From assembly GCA_034096865.1 (NCBI GenBank), contig JAWQFJ010001323.1, positions 82,501-146,500 on the forward strand: a DNA stretch of 64,000 bases. The letters are read 5' to 3'. Both the position numbers and the translations under genes were made by a program. Shown here in pieces: positions 57,032 to 64,000 of this stretch. How positions within the stretch are numbered: position 1 is the first letter of the stretch; the number at the start of each line of letters is the position of its first letter. The notes under the pieces are model-generated. The model did not search any database. It worked only from the letters and a program-made list of their open reading frames with translations, and was not told the origin of the DNA. This DNA comes from Theodoxus fluviatilis. Its lineage: Eukaryota; Mollusca; Gastropoda; Cycloneritida; Neritidae.

Positions 57032-57159
57032 CGAATATCGTAGGTTGAACAGGCCACCGGAAGTGCTAGACTCAGTCAATCGCCGATTGGCCTTTTGAGC
57101 AACTAAAATGACCTTGACCTGAAGACGTGCATCCAGTTAGATACAGGTCCGTGGTCAGG

Positions 57160-58338
57160 CCTAGGACAACACATGTAACTTACCCGTTCTAGCTACTCGG
57201 ACGAAAATAGTCTCAGTTCACACGAAAAGAATAGAATGCATCGTAGGGGCGTGGGACCTTTGTTTAAGATGGCCACCACGCAAAGCAGTAGTCAAGGACA
57301 CGCCTGCCTCTGTCAGTGACGTCATCCCTGTCACAGCCTACGTTACCCACCCGGTGGTCGTCCTAATCACCTGAACGACGCGCACCGCAGGGACAAGAGG
57401 ACCTTCATTCAAAATTTACCGACTCCATGTTCACAGACAGGTCGCTGCACCTGCCTCAACTTGTGACGTCAGCCCTGGCGCCGCCCGCGTGACCTACCTG
57501 GCGGCTAGGGTTGGATCTCGGCCCGGGGGTGCGTCCGCCTGATGCCTTGGAAGGTGGCGGAGGGCACGCCGCAGCCCGCTACTGGAAGTCCGTCTGGCCC
57601 CACCGGGCATGGCGCATCGAGGCCTGGCAGCCCCTAGAAAGCAGCAAGCATGCAGAGCTTAGGGTGGGGTGAAGGGGCAATTACCTGAGGCGGCACTAGC
57701 CAGCCGCAGCCCGGCAGGGGCAGACCGTCTCCCCCCAGGGGGCAGGGGGCGTCCAGCCCAGGACTGCCCTGCGGAGACAACAGTTAGTGCAGGGTTAGTG
57801 CAAGCGTAGCCAAGCTCAGCTGCAGGGTGGGTGGGTGGGTGGGTTGGGGTGGGGTGAGGGGAGAGGCAATGGAGGGTAGGAAGGGAGGAAGGGGGTTGGG
57901 TTGGTGGGAGGTGGCGGTGGATGGCGGTGGGAGCTACAAGGGGAGATAGAGGGTTGGAGTGGGTGGGTGGAAGATGGAATGAAGGAGGAAAGAGGAAAGA
58001 AGGTGAATGGGGAGGGGGCAAGAACGTGGATCGGGGTGAGTGGAAGAGAAGGGTGACTGGGAGAAGAGGAGTAAACTGACTTGGAGGGAGGATGAGTTGA
58101 AATGCTGGTAATAAGATGCACATAGATGGCATGGACGCGTGCATGCAGAAGTGGACGGAAGAAAACGGTGGAGGAGAACTGCCGTGTTTAGCATGGTGAT
58201 CAGAGAGGTAAAGTGAAAAGCTCTTGTGCAGTGGGATGTGGTGGAAGTGAAACACATACTTTAGGCAGATTATGGGGGCAGGAAACGGAGACGAAAAAAA
58301 TTAGAAGAAAATACTTTTTTTTAACCAAAGGGAGCGAG
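57160..58338. other. GC-rich then GGGTG-rich stretch, no gene recognised
   Basis: From 57300 to 57800 the composition is GC-rich with CpG and short frames. From about 57820 to 58060 a purine-rich GGGTGGGT / GGAGG sequence dominates. I see nothing assignable. Confidence 0.5.
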
Positions 58339-58715
<377 letters not shown>

Positions 58716-58721
58716 CATTGG

Positions 58722-58811
58722 AGGGGGGGCGGGGGGGGGGGCGGGGGGGCGGGTGGGGGGGGCGGGGGGGCGGGGGGGGCGGGTGGGGGGGGGCGGGGGG
58801 GCGGGGGGGGG
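58722..58811. repeat. G-run array with G-quadruplex potential
   Basis: About ten runs of five to eleven G are separated by single C or T bases on the + strand. It directly follows the GA/CAGA satellite. Confidence 0.9.
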
Positions 58812-59134
58812 AGAGAATGTATTTTGGAGATGGGAAAAGGAGAGCTGAGGAAGCAGCCAAAGACCAAATCCTCTGAAAGGAACTGGAGGAACACCAGGGA
58901 AACGGAGCAGCTGCCAGTGCAGTGGCAGTATAAACTGGATCTGCATAAGCTGAAGGAGTAGGACTGGGCAAGAAAGACAAATTATGAGACAGATCCAGGG
59001 TTATCAGAGCCAAAGAAACAGAAAGAACAGGAATGGATACGGTAATAGTAAAGAAGAGGATATAGAATAAACAGGAATACGGGGGCAAGAGACAGTCTGA
59101 TCAACAAGAGGTAAAGGCCCTTGAAAGAAATGGC

Positions 59135-59135
<1 letters not shown>

Positions 59136-59164
<29 letters not shown>
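59136..59164. repeat. G homopolymer, ~29 bp
   Basis: An uninterrupted G run in intergenic DNA; the length may be affected by sequencing error. Confidence 0.9.
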
Positions 59165-59165
<1 letters not shown>

Positions 59166-60119
59166 GAAAAGATGGGGCGGGTTGCTGGTGGATGGAAGAA
59201 AGAAAAAAACAGTGCGTGTTGGTCCCTGAATGTTGTTTTTTAAGTCCATGGCTGTACACATTTTACTGTAGTCTTTCCACTTAGAAAGGACAGGAAATAC
59301 AAAGAGAATGTGTATACCTGGGGAAAGATTATTAGGAGCGAGTGGTCTTCGAATTTCTTCAGGTTTTTGTGTTTAATTGTAATGATATCGATCGTTTTGC
59401 TGCTTTCAACGAGAAATCTACATAACTGTCTGGTGATGTTGTCCTTAAAGTTTTAAGCCATGTATCCCGTAGTCGGTTTTCCCCTCCTGCTTCAGGTAAT
59501 ACATCGTTTTGCTGTTTTCAAACTACATTCAATTCATCCGTTTGCACTTTTTTTCTCAGCAGGCCATGCAACTGTCAAGTCTTGCTGTGGTTGTCTTCTA
59601 CAAACATAACCAATTGTGGTGAAATCTATTATGCTGAAGGATATCACATAACTGAAAACGGTCGTTCCCCAAAACATTCTCCATTGCTTTTATTCTTGGC
59701 TTCAGAAGCGATAGAGTTATAGCTGACAATGATCGTAGTAACGACACGGCCATGTTAATCTTCCGGATTGCGCTCTTTTATACGACTACATATAACGTAC
59801 GTTCCACTGATAATTTTGTAATGCTTACGAAATGATCATTTCCATACGAATTTACTTACAAGTATGGTATCAACAGTCTTGTGGACAATTTTTACCTCTC
59901 TTAGCATGATCCTGGGCATTTTCCTGTACATTACATACTTTCTTCGCCAATTAAATTTTGTCACAGTTCTTTGTGCGATCATTATAATACTGATATACTC
60001 CTATCAAATACCAATATTTCTATCAACATTTTGCCGTTCGTAAAAGACTGAACGATCTAATCTAATAGACATCTAATATCTAATAGATTGTGTCTTTAGC
60101 TGACTGAGCCAAGGAGGTT
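59165..60119. other. Intergenic stretch, nothing recognised
   Basis: AT-rich unique sequence without a convincing frame or repeat. A short local repetition of TAATCTAATAGACATCTAAT occurs near 60056-60088. Confidence 0.6.
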
Positions 60120-60510
60120 CTGTTCTGCTCTCGGTTCGTTCAATCGTTCGTTAGTTAGTCAGCAAAATAACTAAAGCAGTTCACGATGGATTCTGATGAA
60201 ATTTGATGCAAGGTAAGACTTTTATCTATGGAACAACCCCTTAAATTTCATAGGCTGTCTGTTTGGGAACTGGAAGCATGAAGAGAGATGTTATTACGCG
60301 TCATGAAGCTGATGACGTCAAACTATTGATGACGCCGGTCGGCGTTCCGCTAAATCGCTAGTTGGCACGGCGCTAAAATGAACTAAACTTTGTAGCGTCA
60401 GGCTTGGCTAGCTACAAATCGTACCTGAGTTACTCATACGGGCCACGGAAGAGTAATCGGGGTTTCCTTGGTGGAGGTTTGCGCTCTCAGTGTGCTCTCT
60501 AGTTCAGTGA
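60120..60510 (-). mobile_element. Interspersed repeat family R1, copy 2
   Basis: This is the reverse-complement counterpart of 39820-40440: GTTCGTTAGTTAGTCAGCAAAATAAC, TGATGAAATTTGATGCAAGGTAAG, CGCTAAAATGAAC, AGCGTCAGGCTTGGCTAG, then CTTGGTGGAGGTTTGC, GTGCTCTCTAG. It contains one copy of the module that is multiplied in copy 1. Confidence 0.75.
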
Positions 60511-61345
60511 ATGCTAAGTGCAAGTTTGAATGGAGAGACGGACAACATTTGTAGAATATGCTACTGCGGGAAGTGGGTTCACCCAAACAACTGAAGGGAG
60601 GGTAGCGGCAACTTAAATGCAAGTGGCGGCAGTAAAACCTAACCGTACAGAACAAAAGATTGAATTAAAAGTGAAAGAGAGCAAGTCTGTGGCACGGTAA
60701 ATCAAAACCAAATAAAGGCAGAATCCCCGGCCAAGTATAATTAATGTGTAGACATTAAACAGCATTAGAAGCGAAATGGAAACAGTCAGCCTTGCAAAAT
60801 ATTCCTTAAGGCATTTATGCTAATTCAAAAACGAAAAGAATCTGCATATATTGAAGGTTACGCCTGCATGTATACCGGCCATGAGTGTTAATTGCTATGG
60901 AATCTACATGTGTGTCTTAAATGAATTATCGAAAAACATATCAATTCTACAAAAAGCATAGCAATGAATGTAATGCTTCACGTGCTCAAATCTTAAGGAT
61001 ATTCATCAAAATGAAATGTAACTATCCAAAGACCATGCAAATGCATTGAAACAAGAAAGGTTAGTCAAACGTACTTTATATTCTCAACGTGCACAAAAGT
61101 GGCTGTGCACATTCGTGTCTCTGCATAACAAGTATGTATTGATATAAATGCAAATACATTTTTCACGATCAAAACACACCTGTAACAAGAGCAACTAACA
61201 AGCTAAAGTGCCTGGCAAAGCACATCAGTTACGACACTTGTACAATATGAACCATACATTTGCAAGCTCCTGTGAGTAGAACCAGAATCTATGAGAATGT
61301 TCAGTAGAAAGAAAGTAGCAAATGTTTACTTACCTCAATAACTAT

Positions 61346-61347
<2 letters not shown>
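60511..61347. other. Intergenic stretch, nothing recognised
   Basis: AT-rich sequence with no coherent frame, repeat or RNA-gene signal that I can see. Confidence 0.6.

Positions 61348-61415
<68 letters not shown>
61348..61415. repeat. GA microsatellite
   Basis: A pure (GA)n run of about 66 bp. Confidence 0.97.
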
Positions 61416-63400
61416 AAAAATAGTGAGAGAAAAATACACAAAACTTTATAAAGCATACGCATACACCAAAAATGAAAGTACATATTATACATTACATCCC
61501 ACCACAAAATGAGTCAATCATTGCATTTGGGAGATTTTGAGTAATGCATATATCTTTATTTTTTTTTACATTACTGTTGGTACAGACATTAAAAAATACC
61601 TGTATGGCTAGTGTGCAAAAAACACTATGCTTCTAAATTTGCTTAGCCCCCAATAAATCACATTTTGGGTTATTACAGGAGACAACGCGCATACAGTATA
61701 ATGATGGGATTTCAACGTATTTCTCTGAAAAAACATTATTTTAGCCAACCGGTAGCAGTAAAAATAGGAGCTTATGAGTCAAATCCACTGCACATCAAGG
61801 CCAGGAGATTCTCTCTTTTTTCACTCCATCGAAAGCGAGAAAGCATTACACGGGCTCGATGGACTGTTGCCAGCCGTCTTCAATGACAGATTGATCAACA
61901 CAAATGCAAAGTTAACAACTGCATACGTGTCTATAGTGGTTGATTTCCTAAGTAAGATTTGTACATATTGTGGATGAGGGCCAAAAGAAGTGAAATACTG
62001 TTTTCGAAAACAAAAACTTAAACTCTTCACAACCGTATTCGCTGTTTATTGAAAACGTGCAGCGCCTAACAGACTCATTTTGGGTTGGAGGATCACATAC
62101 ATACTTAGCATGCGGCCCCACGAACAATACAATTCTCTAAGCACCCTAAGTCTCTAACAATGACAGTAAAGGAAACTGTCTCCGACAAGACACGGAATCT
62201 AACCAGACACCGACCAACAACGGGTAACTTTATCGTTGACACAGCAGCAGGAACAGGTACTAAACGTCACACATAGAATCCAAGACAGCACTTCTCGACA
62301 TTCGCAGCGATTCCGCCAGCCGTGGCCCCGCTGCCGTTATACTTGAAGAACAAGAAGCCCTGCGAGAGTGGACTCATGCTTCGCACTGCATGCCCCAAGC
62401 TTGCAGACCTGCGCTCGCGCTGCAGACTCGTCACCCAGGGAAAGGAATGAAGCAGAATAAGAACCGCGTCCCAAGGGTTACCAGACAATTGATCTGCTGC
62501 AGTAGAAGGGTCTTGATGACCAAGAGTAGTGCAAGGGTTGGCACGGAAGATTATTGCGAGATCGAGCTCGGGAAAGGTAAAGATCAAGTGTTTCTACCTA
62601 ACGAGGAGGTTGATAGTGTTTATCTGTTGGGCATGATATTTTACATGTATACACAATGGCGTCTTGCAGCAGATGTGCAAATGAGAAATGGCTTGGCTTT
62701 GGGGTGCAAAAGCTGTTGGTTTTTCACATATTTTGTCTAAATTGTATTTCTGTATGTCACGGCATAAAATTCTCCTAGAGCATTGGTTTCTCGTGGGGTG
62801 TTTTTTTATTGTCGACCTATCTTGAAGACTTTTCGACTCTCAGTCTGTGCTTTAAAAAAATCATACGACCTCTGACTTACGAATGTAAAATTGTGGTTTA
62901 AACATCGGCTTGAATGAGGTTGCATCTTTAAGTTTAAGAGACTGAATTTTCACATTTCCGAACGTGGTCGTACTTCTCTGGGGTCAGCACAGTTGCTACA
63001 AAATGTTCTATGTCTGACGGCTTGCGTGCGGAATGTCGATCTGCATTCTCGTCGTTTCGGTTCATAGGATTTCTTTTTGTCTCCGAGCGCTTTTACAATG
63101 AGATCTAAAAGATGTACTCATTTAGTGATTTGATGCATTAGTTTCTCTTTGATTACTGTTAATATATTTTAAAACGTAGGTGTTCGTTCCAGTTTCGGAA
63201 ACAGAATATAACGAACACGGAGATTAGACGTATGAAGTAATGGATTCAAATTGGGACGCCTGCTGCTTCATGTTTCCTTGCATTAGTTGAAACTCTTGTT
63301 GCATCGCCATCTGTCCCAAAACTCAACCGAGCACATATCCCAGACACCTCATATAGCACCAGAGTGTTTCTCTGCAGCATGGCGTCGAGATCCTGTAGTC
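61416..63400. other. Intergenic stretch, no gene recognised
   Basis: Unique sequence of mixed composition. Frames up to ~116 codons occur (62390-62740, 62267-62587) but overlap on opposite strands and show no recognisable domain. Confidence 0.5.
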
Positions 63401-63840
63401 AAAGTCTTCATATTCGTGAGTCGCTATCAAAACCTCTATTTGCACGGGTTGCTATTGAAGTCTCTGTATCCATGTGTTGCTATAGAAATCTTAAAATCCG
63501 TGAGCTGTGAATGGAGTCTTTATTTCTCTATGGTTTTTAGTTGCTATTGCAGCCAATAAACCAGTGTCTTTTAGTTTTAATCTAAGTCTATATCCATGTG
63601 TTGCTAAGTCTTCAAATTCGCATGCTCCTTTTGGAGACGTTACGTATAGACATTTCTGTCAAAGCCTCTAAATCCGTGATTTGTTTACGGAGTCTCTATA
63701 TCCAATTGTTGCTTTCGAAATATCTTTGTTACGTGTTGACAAAGAAGTATTAAGGTTCTTATGTTGCTGTCAAAGATTCTAAATTTGTAACTCTTTATCG
63801 AAATCTCTACGACTGCATGTTGCTATGGGAGCCTCATCGT
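63400..63840. repeat. Degenerate ~30-60-bp repeat with TCTCTATATCCATGTGTTGCTA motif
   Basis: Variants of TCTxTATxxxxxTGTTGCTATxxAA recur at about 63443, 63463, 63590, 63692, 63760 and 63807, alternating with a CTAAATCCGTGA-type motif. Divergence is high, so unit boundaries are uncertain. Confidence 0.6.
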
Positions 63841-64000
63841 CCACATCATTCATGGGTAAAGGAGTCTTTCACTGCAGCAGAACCCCGCGAGAACAGGAAA
63901 CAGAACAGTGCAATGTGCAGAGCGGGTGAGCGAGTCAGCGAGGACAAACCTGTTCCCCTTTATCCCCTCTCATGCCCTTCTTGCCACGTCTGCCTCGACG

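Larger units (their letters stand above)
56646..57051. repeat. 203-bp tandem duplication
   Basis: The segment beginning TTGTTTACATCTGCGAAGGC and ending CGTAGGTTGAAC occurs at 56646-56848 and 56849-57051 with only a handful of substitutions. Confidence 0.95.
55991..57152. mobile_element. Candidate TIR element enclosing duplicated THAP-like exons
   Basis: ACGGACCTGTATCTAACTGG continuing to ACGTCTT (55991-56021) is perfectly repeated in inverted orientation at 57122-57152, 31 of 31 bases. Weaker symmetry (GGTCAGG / CCTGACC) extends outward. Between them lies a 203-bp tandem duplication with a THAP-like coding exon on the minus strand. P-element and related transposases carry N-terminal THAP domains, so a relic transposon is plausible. 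No catalytic domain is seen and no target duplication was identified. Confidence 0.5.

Overview
The window is invertebrate nuclear DNA. It has long introns, very abundant microsatellites, and many mobile elements typical of lophotrochozoans: Ty3/Gypsy LTR elements, a DIRS element, an L2/CR1-type LINE, SINEs and MITEs. A marine mollusc is my best guess. That guess comes from repeat and protein flavour and is not proven by the sequence.

The backbone is one host gene on the + strand, EXOC5 (Sec10, exocyst complex component 5). Fifteen exons lie between 3893 and 37872. They join in frame with consensus splice sites and encode the C-terminal ~535 residues plus the stop; the first ~160-170 residues lie upstream of the window. 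The introns are packed with insertions. These are a Ty3/Gypsy-type element on the - strand (1-3700, left part outside the window), a 5'-truncated LINE (about 10240-11884), tRNA-type and other SINEs, a 2-kb long-inverted-repeat transposon with 7-bp target duplications (22650-24615), two smaller TIR elements (29223-30239, 30287-30522), a 53-bp-arm palindrome (25990-26118), minisatellites of 24, 27 and 58 bp, more than 1 kb of polypyrimidine (17130-18290), and a nearly complete 5.8-kb DIRS retrotransposon (31368-37133) in the last intron. The DIRS copy has an intact 731-codon RT/RNase H ORF, split inverted repeats and the diagnostic internal complementary region, but its tyrosine recombinase is reduced to a broken tail.

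Downstream of EXOC5 (37873-64000) I recognise no complete host gene. The region is a repeat mosaic. It holds a ~160-190 bp tandem array (41380-42215), duplicated segments at 40.9, 42.5, 42.7 and 44.6 kb, a 759-bp TIR transposon (42907-43665) whose empty site is preserved at 41.1 kb, and a defective Ty3/Gypsy element (46326-50480) with gag, protease, RT and RNase H remnants and no integrase. The truncated 3' LTR of that element abuts a coding fragment resembling the C-terminal part of an FkbM-type methyltransferase (50483-50756). A tandemly duplicated THAP-like exon lies between perfect 31-bp inverted repeats (55991-57152), followed by GA/GACA/G-rich satellite DNA (58339-58811). From 51 to 55.9 kb and from 59.2 to 64 kb I see mostly unannotatable AT-rich intergenic DNA.
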